Shown: positions 19,767 through 28,899, counted from the stretch's first letter. The stretch: DNA of 64,000 nucleotides from Exiguobacterium undae DSM 14481 (GCF_000620805.1 NZ_KK211187.1:1087957-1151956); one strand, 5' to 3'. Numbers and translations: made by a program. Notes: generated by a model not told the origin, from the sequence alone.

Positions 19767-21383
19767 ATGAATAAAAAAACAGTCGGTCTCGCGTTATCAG
19801 TTATGCTTGCAGGAAGTGTTGTACTTGCAGGTTGTTCAACAACAGGTGACGGAGATAAAGATGCAGGTTCTTCTGAAGGCAAAAAAGTATTACGTTTGAC
19901 GGATACGTCGGATATTACGACAGTTGATCCGGCACAAGCAACGGATGCTGTCGCATTCAACATGATCGGCAACACGATGGAAGGACTCTACCGATTAGAC
20001 AAAGACGGTAAAGCGATTCCAGCACTTGCAGAAAAAACAGATATCTCAAGTGACAATCTCACATACACGTTTACACTCCGTGACTCAAAATGGTCAGACG
20101 GTACACCGGTTAAAGCACAAGATTTTGAATTTGCTTGGAAACGTGCTGTTGATCCAAAAACAGCTTCAGGATATGCGTATATCTTTGACACAGTGAAAAA
20201 CGGGTCAGATGTTTCGCAAGGAAAAAAACCTGTTGATGAGTTAGGTGTCAAAGCGATTGACGATAAGACACTTGAAGTAAAACTCGAGCGTCCAGCACCG
20301 TACTTCCTTTCACTCACATCGTTTGGAACATATACACCGATCAGTGAAGATTTCTACAACAAAAACAAAAAAGATTTCTCATTGCAACCGGATAAACTGC
20401 TTTACAATGGTCCTTTCGTTTGGACATCTTGGAAAACGGATTCAAAACGTGTTCTGACGAAAAACGAAAACTACTGGGATAAAGATGCCGTTAAACTGGA
20501 TGAAGTCTCAATCCGTGTCGTTAAAGATACATCAACGGTTGCCAATCTTTATGATACAGACGAAATCGATTATGCAGGACTCACTTCTGAGCAAGTGGCG
20601 ACTTACGAATCAAAACCTGAATTCAAGACAGCTCTTCGTTCTTCAATCGCCTACTTGAAATTCAACAATGAAGATGCGGCGATGAAAAATGCGGATGCGC
20701 GTAAAGCCATTGCACGCGCCATCGATCCAAAAGGAATCACAGATACATTACTTGCGAACGGATCGATTCCGACAACAAGTTTCATTCCTAAAGAATTCAT
20801 CAAGGATGATGCTGGTAAAGACTACACAAGCGACATCAACTGGTTTGACCGTGATGCAAAAGAAGCAGCAGATCTTTGGAAAAAAGCAAACGGTGATAAG
20901 AAAACAACGATTGAACTCTTATCATTTGATAGCGAAGATGCGAAAAAAGTCGGTGAATACATGAAGGGACAAATTGAAAAAAACCTTCCAAACGTCACTG
21001 TAACAATCAAACAACAACCGTTTAAAAACAAGCTTGATTTAGAAGCAAAAGGTGATTACCAAATGTCTTACGCGCTTTGGGGTCCGGATTACCAAGATCC
21101 AATGTCAAACTTGTCGATCTTTGAATCAACAAACAGTCAAAATGACGTTAACTACAAATCGTCTGCATATGATAAATTGTTGAACGCTGCAAACGAAGAA
21201 TCAGATGTAGCAAAACGTCTTGATCTCTTTAAACAAGCGGAATCACAATTGATTGAGAAAGACCAAGCCATCGCACCGATCTACCAAGCAGGTGCTGCTT
21301 ACTTGAGCCGTCCATCAGTCAAAGACTTTAACCGCCAAGTATTTGGTGCTGACTTCCAGTACAAGTACGTTGATGTGAAGTAA
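19767..21383 (+). CDS. oppA: Oligopeptide ABC transporter substrate-binding lipoprotein, copy 2
   Basis: A 538-residue extracellular peptide-binding lipoprotein of the OppA class. The signal peptide ends in lipobox LAGC, lipidated Cys23. The mature protein starts with KVLRLTDTSDITTVDP and has the signature LTYTFTLRDSKWSDG, then the same domain order as copy 1 (16027) with many shared stretches. It precedes oppBCDF but is separated from oppB by a strong terminator and a 335-base gap with its own promoter, so amounts of binding protein and permease can differ. AAAGGAG is 10 bases before ATG 19767. Confidence 0.94.
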   Translation: MNKKTVGLALSVMLAGSVVLAGCSTTGDGDKDAGSSEGKKVLRLTDTSDITTVDPAQATDAVAFNMIGNTMEGLYRLDKDGKAIPALAEKTDISSDNLTYTFTLRDSKWSDGTPVKAQDFEFAWKRAVDPKTASGYAYIFDTVKNGSDVSQGKKPVDELGVKAIDDKTLEVKLERPAPYFLSLTSFGTYTPISEDFYNKNKKDFSLQPDKLLYNGPFVWTSWKTDSKRVLTKNENYWDKDAVKLDEVSIRVVKDTSTVANLYDTDEIDYAGLTSEQVATYESKPEFKTALRSSIAYLKFNNEDAAMKNADARKAIARAIDPKGITDTLLANGSIPTTSFIPKEFIKDDAGKDYTSDINWFDRDAKEAADLWKKANGDKKTTIELLSFDSEDAKKVGEYMKGQIEKNLPNVTVTIKQQPFKNKLDLEAKGDYQMSYALWGPDYQDPMSNLSIFESTNSQNDVNYKSSAYDKLLNAANEESDVAKRLDLFKQAESQLIEKDQAIAPIYQAGAAYLSRPSVKDFNRQVFGADFQYKYVDVK

Positions 21384-21388
21384 TTGAA

Positions 21389-21435
21389 AAACGGAGCGTC
21401 CTTGAAACTTATTCAAGGAACGCTCCTGTTTTATA
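21389..21435 (+). terminator. Terminator after oppA2
   Basis: Stem GGAGCGTCCTTGAA / TTCAAGGAACGCTCC with a five-base loop, then TGTTTT. It could be partly read through. Confidence 0.85.
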
Positions 21436-21495
21436 CGTCTTTTTCTGAACGGTAACTCATTTTCAATGAAATGTGAACTTTTTGTAAAAAAGATG

Positions 21496-21524
21496 TTCTA
21501 ATTACTTTGTTAGCAAAGTATAAT
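21496..21524 (+). promoter_or_regulatory. Candidate promoter P1 for oppBCDF
   Basis: Consensus -10 TATAAT (21519-21524) with a weak -35 TTCTAA 17 bases upstream. The 334-base gap between oppA2 and oppB also holds a second candidate and a CodY-like box. Confidence 0.5.
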
Positions 21525-21536
21525 GGAATCAAACGA

Positions 21537-21551
21537 AAAATTCTGAAATAT
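21537..21551 (+). promoter_or_regulatory. CodY-like box upstream of oppB
   Basis: AAAATTCTGAAATAT matches 11 of 15 CodY consensus positions, including the core TTCTGAAA, and lies just downstream of the TATAAT box where binding would block transcription. Confidence 0.3.
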
Positions 21552-21633
21552 TGGTTAACTGTGAAAAAACAGCAGCCAGGGGGGCATCAATCAGTCCGAA
21601 ATAAAAAGAATTTAAATTTTTATGACAAAATTC

Positions 21634-21663
21634 TTGAATGTTCCGACAATTTTGGGTCATACT
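21634..21663 (+). promoter_or_regulatory. Candidate promoter P2 for oppBCDF
   Basis: TTGAAT (21634-21639), 18-base spacer, CATACT (21658-21663), 55 bases before oppB. Confidence 0.4.
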
Positions 21664-21717
21664 GATTTTATTGATGTTTCGAAAAAAACAGAAAAATCTT
21701 TATAGGGGGTGCCATCT

Positions 21718-22644
21718 ATGGGCCGTTATTTAGCTCAACGCCTTGTTTACGGCGTACTGACGTTTTTACTCATCGCTTCGTTCACTTTCTTCTTAATGGA
21801 TCTGTTACCGGGTTCACCGTTCCAAAACCAGGAGAAACTTTCTCCTGAACAGTTGGAAATCCTTCGGGATAAGTACAACTTGAATGATCCGCTTCCACAA
21901 CGTTACGCGGCATACATGGTTAACTTAGTTCAAGGAGACCTCGGAGTATCGTTTAAGTACGATAGTCGTCCAGTCACAGACTTAATCATGGAACGAATCG
22001 GACCTTCGGCTCAATTAGGAGTTCAAGCACTTGTATTAGGTGTCTTGCTTGGTCTTGTACTAGGTGTTGTTGCAGCACTTCGTCACAACACAGCGGTTGA
22101 CTACGGTGCGATGTTCATCTCAGTACTCGGGATTTCCGTGCCATCATTCGTATTTGCGTCACTTCTTCAATATTATATCGGAGTGAAATGGGGCGTGTTG
22201 CCAGTTGCTTTCTGGGAAAGTCCAGCACATACGATTTTACCGACGATTTCCTTATCGCTTGGTGTAACGGCATCGATTGCCCGATTTGTTCGGACTGAGA
22301 TGCTTGAGGTTACAGGTCAAGACTACGTGACACTTGCTAAGGCAAAAGGCCTAGACGGTCAATCAATCACGTGGAAACACATGGTTCGTAACGCTTTGAT
22401 TCCGGCAATCACGATTCTTGGACCAATGACTGCAGCTTTGATCACAGGAACTTTTGTTATCGAAAAAATCTTCGCAGTACCTGGTCTTGGCGAATTGTTC
22501 GTTTCGTCAATCACACAAAATGACTATACAGTTATCATGGGGACAACACTCTTCTTCTCAGCAGTGTTCATCTTGATGATTTTGATCGTCGATATTCTAT
22601 ACGGTGTCGTTGATCCACGGATTCGTTTGGGGGGTAGCAAATAA
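21718..22644 (+). CDS. oppB: Oligopeptide ABC transporter permease OppB
   Basis: First membrane subunit of the oligopeptide importer, 308 residues, about six membrane helices beginning with residues 9-30 (LVYGVLTFLLIASFTFFLMDLL). The EAA-loop that contacts the ATPases is in the segment around YVTLAKAKGLDGQSITWKH. GGGGGT at 21705-21710 sets the start at ATG 21718; the in-frame GTG at 21709 is inside it. oppC starts one base before the end of this gene's stop codon. Together with oppC, oppD, oppF it forms a tight four-gene operon. Confidence 0.96.
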   Translation: MGRYLAQRLVYGVLTFLLIASFTFFLMDLLPGSPFQNQEKLSPEQLEILRDKYNLNDPLPQRYAAYMVNLVQGDLGVSFKYDSRPVTDLIMERIGPSAQLGVQALVLGVLLGLVLGVVAALRHNTAVDYGAMFISVLGISVPSFVFASLLQYYIGVKWGVLPVAFWESPAHTILPTISLSLGVTASIARFVRTEMLEVTGQDYVTLAKAKGLDGQSITWKHMVRNALIPAITILGPMTAALITGTFVIEKIFAVPGLGELFVSSITQNDYTVIMGTTLFFSAVFILMILIVDILYGVVDPRIRLGGSK

Positions 22645-23675
22645 TGGCAGAGCAAAATTCAAACGCAAAAGCGGAACAGTTCGACTCGTCGTTGTTCCAA
22701 CCAGTTGAATTTAATGAACAAGCGGGAGAGCGGATTGCCGGAAAAAGTTTAAACTTCTGGCAAGATGCTTGGACACGCCTTCGTAAAAACAAAGCGGCAA
22801 TCATGTCACTCGTGATTATCATCATCATTGCACTCTTATCAATCTTTGGTCCAATGATCTCTGGTAGAGATGCATATACCCAAGAAATCACACAAGCTAA
22901 ACTTCCACCAAAAGTAACAGGTCTTGAATGGGCTGGTTTTGATGGAATGGCAACGCTTGGTGAAAAGCCGATCGATTTTTATGAAACGAAACAAGTAGAA
23001 GAAAACTTCTGGTTTGGTACCGATCATCTGGGTCGTGACTTATGGTCACGTGTCTGGGAAGGAACACGCGTATCACTTTTCATTGGTCTTGTTGCGGCAA
23101 TCATTGACGTCATCGTCGGTGTCACATACGGTGGGATTTCAGCTTATTATGGTGGACGTGTCGATAACATCATGCAACGGATTGCAGAAATTCTGACAGG
23201 TATTCCGAACTTGATCTTGATCATTCTCTTTATCTTGATTCTGGAACCGGGGATTACGACCATTATCCTCGCGATGACCATTACCGGCTGGATTGGGATG
23301 AGTCGACTTGTTCGCGGACAAATCCTGAAACTTAAGAACCAAGAGTTTGTTCTCGCAGCGCGTACACTTGGTGCTTCTAGCGCACGTTTAGTCTTCAAAC
23401 ACTTGATTCCAAATACACTTGGTACGATCATCATCTCGCTTATGTTCACGATTCCGGGTGCGATTTTCTTCGAAGCCTTCCTAAGCTTCATTGGACTTGG
23501 TCTCGCACCACCACAACCGTCACTTGGTACACTGATCAATGAAGGGTATAAAGAATTAAAAACATTCCCTTACTTGCTCGTTATTCCATCGACAGTACTT
23601 GTACTTGTCATGATCAGCTTTAACATGCTGGCAGACGGACTACGCGATGCGTTTGATCCACGTCTACGTCGCTAA
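22644..23675 (+). CDS. oppC: Oligopeptide ABC transporter permease OppC
   Basis: Second permease subunit, 343 residues. A long cytoplasmic N-terminus (about 50 residues, with NFWQDAWTRLRKNKAA) leads into the first helix at about 52-71 (IMSLVIIIIIALLSIFGPMI); a periplasm-facing insert and five more helices follow. The EAA-type loop is around FVLAARTLGASSARLVFKH. The gene overlaps oppB by one base and has GGGGGG in the oppB end as its ribosome site. Confidence 0.96.
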   Translation: MAEQNSNAKAEQFDSSLFQPVEFNEQAGERIAGKSLNFWQDAWTRLRKNKAAIMSLVIIIIIALLSIFGPMISGRDAYTQEITQAKLPPKVTGLEWAGFDGMATLGEKPIDFYETKQVEENFWFGTDHLGRDLWSRVWEGTRVSLFIGLVAAIIDVIVGVTYGGISAYYGGRVDNIMQRIAEILTGIPNLILIILFILILEPGITTIILAMTITGWIGMSRLVRGQILKLKNQEFVLAARTLGASSARLVFKHLIPNTLGTIIISLMFTIPGAIFFEAFLSFIGLGLAPPQPSLGTLINEGYKELKTFPYLLVIPSTVLVLVMISFNMLADGLRDAFDPRLRR

Positions 23676-23702
23676 CGGAAATAAGAGAGGAGTTCATCCA
23701 CA

Positions 23703-24776
23703 ATGGAAACTATTTTATCAGTACGCGACTTGACTGTCGCTTTCCATACGTATGCTGGGACGGTACAAGCCGTCCGTGGCGTATCGTTTGATTTGAAAAA
23801 AGGCGAAACACTCGCCATCGTAGGTGAATCCGGTTCTGGTAAATCGGTTACCTCAAAAGCCATCATGCGTTTGATTCCAAATCCTCCAGGTGAGATCACA
23901 AAAGGTGAGATCATGTTTGAAGGGCGCGATCTAGTCAAACTGTCGGACAAAGAGATGCAAAAAGTCCGTGGACGTGACATCGCGATGATTTTCCAAGATC
24001 CGATGACATCCCTCAACCCGACGATGACAATCTTCAAACAGATTGCTGAAGGATTGAAACGTCACCAAGGATTAACAGGGGACGCAGCTAAAAAACGTAC
24101 ACTTGAATTATTGACACTCGTCGGGATTCCGAACCCGGAAGCGCGTCTGAAACAATACCCGCACCAATTGTCAGGTGGTATGCGTCAACGGATCGTTATC
24201 GCAATCGCACTGGCTTGTAATCCAAAAGTCTTGATTGCCGATGAGCCGACAACAGCACTTGACGTAACGATTCAAGCTCAGATTCTTGAATTGTTAAAGG
24301 ACATTCAGCAAAAAACGGGTACAGCCATCATCTTCATCACGCACGATCTTGGTGTCGTAGCGAACATGGCTGACCGTGTAGCGGTTATGTATGCCGGGAA
24401 ATTGATTGAAAAAGGAACGGTTGATGAAATTTTCTATGAGCCGCGTCACCCGTACACATGGGGATTGCTCGGTTCGATGCCGCGTCCGTCTGATGATCGT
24501 TCGCAAGACTTGCCGGCGATTCCAGGAACGCCACCAAACTTGCTTCATCCACCGGTCGGTGATGCCTTCGCACCACGTAACCAGTACGCGATGAAGATTG
24601 ATTTCGAGAAAGAACCTCCGTTCTTCCCGATTACGGATACACACGAAGCGGCAACGTGGTTGTTGCATCCACAAGCACCTTATGTAGAACCACCAGTAGC
24701 CATCCGCGATCTTGCGCTGAAGTATCGCCCTGATAGCACATTCGCGAAAGCGCTTCTGAAAGGCGGTCTTAAGTAA
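23703..24776 (+). CDS. oppD: Oligopeptide ABC transporter ATPase OppD
   Basis: ATP-binding subunit, 357 residues. Walker A GESGSGKS, signature LSGGMRQR and Walker B VLIADEPTTALD are intact, with the H-loop in ITHDLG. The C-terminal extension typical of peptide/nickel transporter ATPases (FYEPRHPYTWGLL) is present. It starts 27 bases after oppC with AGAGGAG before ATG 23703 and overlaps oppF by one base. Confidence 0.97.
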   Translation: METILSVRDLTVAFHTYAGTVQAVRGVSFDLKKGETLAIVGESGSGKSVTSKAIMRLIPNPPGEITKGEIMFEGRDLVKLSDKEMQKVRGRDIAMIFQDPMTSLNPTMTIFKQIAEGLKRHQGLTGDAAKKRTLELLTLVGIPNPEARLKQYPHQLSGGMRQRIVIAIALACNPKVLIADEPTTALDVTIQAQILELLKDIQQKTGTAIIFITHDLGVVANMADRVAVMYAGKLIEKGTVDEIFYEPRHPYTWGLLGSMPRPSDDRSQDLPAIPGTPPNLLHPPVGDAFAPRNQYAMKIDFEKEPPFFPITDTHEAATWLLHPQAPYVEPPVAIRDLALKYRPDSTFAKALLKGGLK

Positions 24777-25729
24777 TGGAGAATCGTAATAAACTACTTG
24801 AAGTAAAAAACTTAAAACAACACTTTAACATCGGTCGTGGTCGCGTCGTGAAAGCTGTCGACGGACTGTCGTTTGATATCTATGAAGGAGAAGTACTTGG
24901 TCTTGTTGGTGAGTCTGGTTGTGGTAAATCGACGACTGGACGTTCAATCATCGGTTTGTACGATGCGACAGACGGAGAAGTACTTTTCAAAGGTGAGAAT
25001 GTTCACGCTAAAAAATCACGTAAAGAAAAATTAAAATTCAACCGTTCGATGCAAATGATTTTCCAAGATCCATATGCATCGCTGAACCCACGGATGACGG
25101 TCGGGGACATCATTGCGGAAGGAATCGATATCCACGGTCTTGCTAACTCGAAAGACGAGCGGAACAACCGGGTATATGATCTTCTGGAAACTGTTGGTCT
25201 GACAAAAGAACACGCCAGCCGTTACCCGCACGAATTCTCAGGCGGACAACGTCAACGGATCGGGATTGCCCGTGCACTAGCGGTTGAGCCGGACTTCATC
25301 ATTGCCGATGAGCCGATCTCTGCTCTTGATGTATCGATCCAAGCACAGGTTGTCAATTTGATGAAACAATTGCAACGTGACCGCAGTCTGACGTATCTTT
25401 TCATCGCCCACGACTTGTCGATGGTTAAATACATCTCAGACCGGATCGGTGTCATGTATCAAGGTCACCTCGTTGAATTGTGTGATGCGGATCGTCTGTA
25501 TGAGAATCCTGTTCACGCCTACACGAAATCGTTGTTATCTGCGATTCCACTTCCGGACCCGGAGCATGAACGGACGCGTAAGCGGATCATTTATGACCGT
25601 CCGACAGGTGGAGCGGTCGGGAAGTCGAGTGAAGACTCAAGCATCCCGCCGTTGCGCGAAATCGAGCCTGGTCATTACGTCTCGATGACGGATGCAGAAC
25701 TCGAAGCATATCAAGCACAACTCGTATAA
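24776..25729 (+). CDS. oppF: Oligopeptide ABC transporter ATPase OppF
   Basis: Second ATPase of the importer, 317 residues. Walker A GESGCGKST, signature FSGGQRQR and Walker B FIIADEPISALD are intact, and the peptide-transporter C-terminal extension with ENPVHAYTKSLLSAIP follows. It overlaps oppD by one base, so the two are translationally coupled and should make a heterodimer. A strong terminator ends the operon. Confidence 0.97.
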   Translation: MENRNKLLEVKNLKQHFNIGRGRVVKAVDGLSFDIYEGEVLGLVGESGCGKSTTGRSIIGLYDATDGEVLFKGENVHAKKSRKEKLKFNRSMQMIFQDPYASLNPRMTVGDIIAEGIDIHGLANSKDERNNRVYDLLETVGLTKEHASRYPHEFSGGQRQRIGIARALAVEPDFIIADEPISALDVSIQAQVVNLMKQLQRDRSLTYLFIAHDLSMVKYISDRIGVMYQGHLVELCDADRLYENPVHAYTKSLLSAIPLPDPEHERTRKRIIYDRPTGGAVGKSSEDSSIPPLREIEPGHYVSMTDAELEAYQAQLV

Positions 25730-25735
25730 GCCAAA

Positions 25736-25775
25736 CAAAAAAGGCATTCCTGAATATTCGGGAATGCCTTTTTTT
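25736..25775. terminator. Bidirectional terminator, oppF / HD protein
   Basis: AAAAAAGGCATTCC / GGAATGCCTTTTTTT; serves oppF (plus) and the HD-domain gene (minus), whose stop codon lies in the T-run. Confidence 0.92.
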
Positions 25776-26307
25776 AGTTTTCAGAAGCGATGCGCGGCAA
25801 GTTGTTGAAGCGGTGAACAACAGAATCGATTGCGTGCAGTCGTTGAACGGCTTCCTCAAAAGGAATTTTTTCATAATGATGAAGACCACCCGGTTGTTCC
25901 TCCAAGGTATCTGCTTCATGGACAAGCTGTTGCAGCGGTGTCCGATTGATCGAGCCCGGCGGAAGGTAAGAATCCGTATGCAACAGGACGGCAAGGGCAA
26001 TCTCCTTCGCCCGTTCCGGTTCTTCGCCAAGGCGGATTAACAATTTGTGCGCGCGCTCAGCACCTTTGATGGCATGAATGTCATTTTGACGGTAGAGATC
26101 GTAGTTCCATGTTCCGTCGGTGTACCATTCATAATGTCCGATATCATGAAGAAGGGCCGCCTTTGTTGCTGTATCCGCATCCAGACCACGTTGTGTGGCA
26201 AGCGTTAAAGCGCGTTCGGCGACGGAAATCGCATGATTCAAACCCGAGCGATCCAAATATTTTTGAGCGATTGGGTGTTCGATGATGGTAACAAGAGTGA
26301 CTGACAT
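25774..26307 (-). CDS. HD-domain metal-dependent phosphohydrolase
   Basis: A 177-residue HD-superfamily protein. Metal-binding residues fit His24 (GLNHAISVAERAL), the HDIGH motif (His54-Asp55), a later LLHTD with Asp, typical of small HD hydrolases acting on nucleotides. The substrate cannot be told. No membrane segment or sensor domain is present. AAAGGAG precedes ATG 26307. It lies alone on the minus strand between oppF and the spx region; Bacillus has yjbB/yjbC there, so this is a local difference. Confidence 0.85.
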   Translation of the reverse strand: MSVTLVTIIEHPIAQKYLDRSGLNHAISVAERALTLATQRGLDADTATKAALLHDIGHYEWYTDGTWNYDLYRQNDIHAIKGAERAHKLLIRLGEEPERAKEIALAVLLHTDSYLPPGSINRTPLQQLVHEADTLEEQPGGLHHYEKIPFEEAVQRLHAIDSVVHRFNNLPRIASEN

Positions 26308-26438
26308 AATGAAATGACTCCTTTCACGAGTAGGTATTTCTATACACTTTACGTGATGTTGAAGACAATTGCAACTATTTACTGAAGGGGAATCGACAAT
26401 CTCACATAATTAATTGCCTGAAGTAGGAATAGAAATTA

Positions 26439-26455
26439 GGTAAACGTGGTATACT
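26439..26455 (+). promoter_or_regulatory. Extended -10 promoter for the 26530 small ORF
   Basis: TGGTATACT (TGN plus TATACT, 26450-26455) with no good -35, 75 bases before the small ORF. The rest of 26308-26440 shows nothing else I can name. Confidence 0.45.
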
Positions 26456-26529
26456 AAGTAATGTAGAAGATGATAATTTAGCTTTCGTTGGTTAACTGTT
26501 CTTTTTTCGGACCGAGTGAGGTGTCGGAT

Positions 26530-26667
26530 ATGAAAGAACGTGATAAAAAGAAAAAGTTGAAAAAACGCCTTTTGCGGGACATTTTCGAAAAAAAATTAAA
26601 AGAGATTAAACTCCCGAAAGCAAAAGAGACGATTTCTCAACCCTTTGATCACACACCAGCTTGCTGA
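26530..26667 (+). CDS. Small very basic protein, unknown (45 aa)
   Basis: A 45-residue ORF too short for most gene finders. It begins MKERDKKKKLKKRLLR and is about one third Lys or Arg in its first 35 residues, with an amphipathic helical look, then ends in a short tail with HTPAC. It has GTGAGGTG six bases before the ATG, an extended -10 promoter 75 bases upstream and a strong terminator that overlaps its stop codon. These make it a plausible small protein or a leader peptide, but I recognise no family. It lies directly upstream of spx. Confidence 0.5.
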   Translation: MKERDKKKKLKKRLLRDIFEKKLKEIKLPKAKETISQPFDHTPAC

Positions 26668-26698
26668 AGCCACCTGGTGGCTCTGGCAAGTTTTTTTA
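26657..26698 (+). terminator. Terminator between the small ORF and spx
   Basis: Stem CTTGCTGAAGCCACC / GGTGGCTCTGGCAAG followed by T(7). It starts inside the last codons of the 26530 ORF. Confidence 0.88.
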
Positions 26699-26841
26699 CG
26701 AAAAGTTCTTTCATCTCAAAACATATTGGGTTTTATTTTATTAAAAATCAATGTAAACTATCAAGTAATAGAATCATCAGCTGCTGCGCAACAGATGTTC
26801 GCAGGAGAAATGATGTGAAATCAGGGGGAGGATGTTTTTCA

Positions 26842-27240
26842 ATGGTAACACTCTATACTTCACCAAGCTGTACTTCTTGTCGTAAAGCGCGCGCATGGCT
26901 TGAAGAACATGAAATCCCATTCGTGGAACGTAATATTTTCTCGGAACCATTATCGCTTGATGAGATCAAACAGATACTCCGGATGACAGAAGACGGAACG
27001 GATGAAATTATCTCGACCCGTTCAAAAGTCTTTTCAAAATTAGATGTATCGGTAGAAAATCTATCGTTACAACACTTGTATGATTTAATTCAAGAATATC
27101 CAGGATTGTTACGTCGTCCGATTTTAATTGACGAAAAACGTCTTCAAGTTGGATACAATGAAGATGAAATCCGCCGATTTTTACCACGTAAAGTCCGTAC
27201 CTTCCAACTATTGGAAGCTCAGCGCCTTGTCAACGAATAA
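26842..27240 (+). CDS. spx: Global thiol-stress regulator Spx
   Basis: Spx (132 residues, ArsC/Spx family) binds the RNA polymerase alpha C-terminal domain and redirects transcription under disulfide stress. The redox switch is CTSC, Cys10 and Cys13; the [20 protein letters not shown] segment with the key Arg is intact. I use ATG 26842, preceded by GGGGGAGG; the frame open from 26677 runs back through the terminator and is not coding. It is followed by a terminator and then mecA, as in Bacillus. Its level is normally set by ClpXP with the adaptor SpxH, whose gene is at 33486 in this window. Confidence 0.97.
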   Translation: MVTLYTSPSCTSCRKARAWLEEHEIPFVERNIFSEPLSLDEIKQILRMTEDGTDEIISTRSKVFSKLDVSVENLSLQHLYDLIQEYPGLLRRPILIDEKRLQVGYNEDEIRRFLPRKVRTFQLLEAQRLVNE

Positions 27241-27246
27241 TATACA

Positions 27247-27283
27247 CCGAGCACGCTGCTTTCTGAGCAGTGTGCTTTTTGTT
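27247..27283 (+). terminator. Terminator after spx
   Basis: GAGCACGCTGCT / AGCAGTGTGCTTTTT with a five-base loop. Confidence 0.88.
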
Positions 27284-27409
27284 ACCGCCTAAAAAGGTTA
27301 AAATAAAGATAACAAAGGAATATACCCTATATGTTTCATGATTCTTTTGAATCTATGTGAAGTGCTCGTTCGTATACTAGATAAGAGCGAGAGGAAAGGA
27401 GTGGACATA

Positions 27410-28036
27410 TTGAAAATCGAACGCGTCAATGACAACACCGTCAAGTTCTTCATTACGTACACGGATATCGAACGCCGCGGCTTTGCCCGTGATGAGATTT
27501 GGTACAACCGTGAGCGTGGAGAACAGTTATTCTGGCAGATGATGGATGAAGCGAATGAAAAAGAGTCCATCTCCTTCGAAGGTCCACTATGGATACAAGT
27601 ACAGGCATTTGAAAAAGGTCTAGAAGTCACTGTCACGATCGCTAAGACATCAGTCGATGGTGAACAAGTAGATGAAGAGGAACTGGATTCCCTACTCCGT
27701 TCCGCAATGTCTGATGCGGAAGAGAAAGAAACAGAACTCAGTCAAGACATCTTATTTGAAACAACGGATTTCGAGCATATCATTGCCCTTAGCCAATATG
27801 CAGAAGCACCTGTCTTCGAAGAACTCAATACCTCTCTGTATCAGAAAGATGGATTGTACCTGCTTCATCTTCATTTCAAGGATGCAACGGAAGTGGAAGA
27901 ACAGGAAAATGTCATGAGTCTGATTGCGGAATACTTGAACTTCAGTGAACAAACGATTCATCCGGTAGCTGAGTACGGGAAAACAATTATTGCCGAAGAT
28001 GTTTTTACCTTTGTCCGCAGTCATTTTCCAAAGTAA
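27410..28036 (+). CDS. mecA: ClpC adaptor protein MecA
   Basis: MecA (208 residues) delivers substrates such as ComK to ClpCP and helps assemble the ClpC hexamer. The N-terminal substrate-binding part (KIERVNDNTVKFFITYTDIE, then IWYNRERGEQLFW) and the C-terminal ClpC-binding part (from about residue 110) are separated by an acidic linker rich in Glu (VDEEELDSL). I chose TTG 27410 as start: AAAGGAG is eight bases upstream and the protein then matches the family N-terminus. The longer frame from 27338 passes through that ribosome site. Confidence 0.94.
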   Translation: MKIERVNDNTVKFFITYTDIERRGFARDEIWYNRERGEQLFWQMMDEANEKESISFEGPLWIQVQAFEKGLEVTVTIAKTSVDGEQVDEEELDSLLRSAMSDAEEKETELSQDILFETTDFEHIIALSQYAEAPVFEELNTSLYQKDGLYLLHLHFKDATEVEEQENVMSLIAEYLNFSEQTIHPVAEYGKTIIAEDVFTFVRSHFPK

Positions 28037-28061
28037 ATCAGCAAACGCATAACACGCCATC

Positions 28062-28101
28062 AAAAAGGACTGCTCCTATACGTCAGGAAGCAGTCCTTTC
28101 T
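28062..28101. terminator. Bidirectional terminator, mecA / dehydrogenase
   Basis: AAAGGACTGCTCCT / AGGAAGCAGTCCTTT, loop of seven. Confidence 0.88.
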
Positions 28102-28118
28102 GGTGTAGAGATTCATCA

Positions 28119-28841
28119 TCAGGTCAGCGTATAACCACCGTCGACGATTAACGTCTGTCCGTTGATGTAACTCGCTTTATCGGATAATAAGAAACAGACG
28201 ACCTCCGCGATTTCGGATGGTTGGGCGGCTTGACCGCGCAAATGGTGTTTCATCGCCAAGTCGAATTTATCCTTTCCGCCATATAAAGAGTGGCTCAGCT
28301 TCGTATCGACCGGACCGGGACAGATGGCGTTAAAGCGGTATTTCCCGTGAAACCGAGCGGCATATGTTTTCGTAAGGGTGAGAAGGGCACTTTTGGAAGA
28401 CGCGTACGGCAACAGCATGGCCGGGAACTTCACGTGACCGACGATCGCGCTGTTATTGACGATGGAGGCACCTTTTGTGAAACGTTTAACGGCGAGTTGA
28501 ATGATTTGTTCCGGTGCATGATAATTGACTTGGAACACTTCTTTTTGCTGATCGGTTACGCGTTCCGGGGCCACTGGTTTTCCGAATGTACCGGCATTGT
28601 TAAAAATGCCATCAAGCGTCGGGAATTGTTCTTTTGTGTCTTCAAAGAATCGTTCGATCTCTTCAGGCACGGACAAATCGACCGGGAAAAAGCTGATGCG
28701 TCCATTTCCGTTCGTCTCCAGTTCCTTCCCGCTCGTTTCATTTCGTCCAAGTGCGAGGACCGTATGTCCTTCGCGCGCCAACTGTAAGGCTGTTGCTTCT
28801 CCAATTCCGCTTGTTGCACCAGTTACTAGATAAGTTTTCAT
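28119..28841 (-). CDS. Short-chain dehydrogenase/reductase
   Basis: A 240-residue classical SDR with the NAD(P)-binding TGATSGIGEA at residues 7-16, NNAG (NNAGTFG) in the fourth strand region and the catalytic YASSK with Ser (NNSAIVG) before it; ICPGPVDT follows. The substrate is not evident. It ends with YINGQTLIVDGGY, the usual SDR C-terminus. It is alone on the minus strand, divergent from cls with a 58-base gap. Confidence 0.88.
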   Translation of the reverse strand: MKTYLVTGATSGIGEATALQLAREGHTVLALGRNETSGKELETNGNGRISFFPVDLSVPEEIERFFEDTKEQFPTLDGIFNNAGTFGKPVAPERVTDQQKEVFQVNYHAPEQIIQLAVKRFTKGASIVNNSAIVGHVKFPAMLLPYASSKSALLTLTKTYAARFHGKYRFNAICPGPVDTKLSHSLYGGKDKFDLAMKHHLRGQAAQPSEIAEVVCFLLSDKASYINGQTLIVDGGYTLT

Positions 28842-28899
28842 ACTTACTCTTCCCTTCTACATAAAGTATGTTCCATATCAAATCAAAGGAGGGGATCTC

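Noticed and set aside
26677-26841. N-terminal extension of spx
   Set aside because: It includes the upstream terminator; Spx needs only the ATG 26842 start, which has GGGGGAGG before it.
28290-28787. Plus-strand frame of 165 residues
   Set aside because: Shadow of the short-chain dehydrogenase gene on the minus strand; no ribosome site and no known domain.
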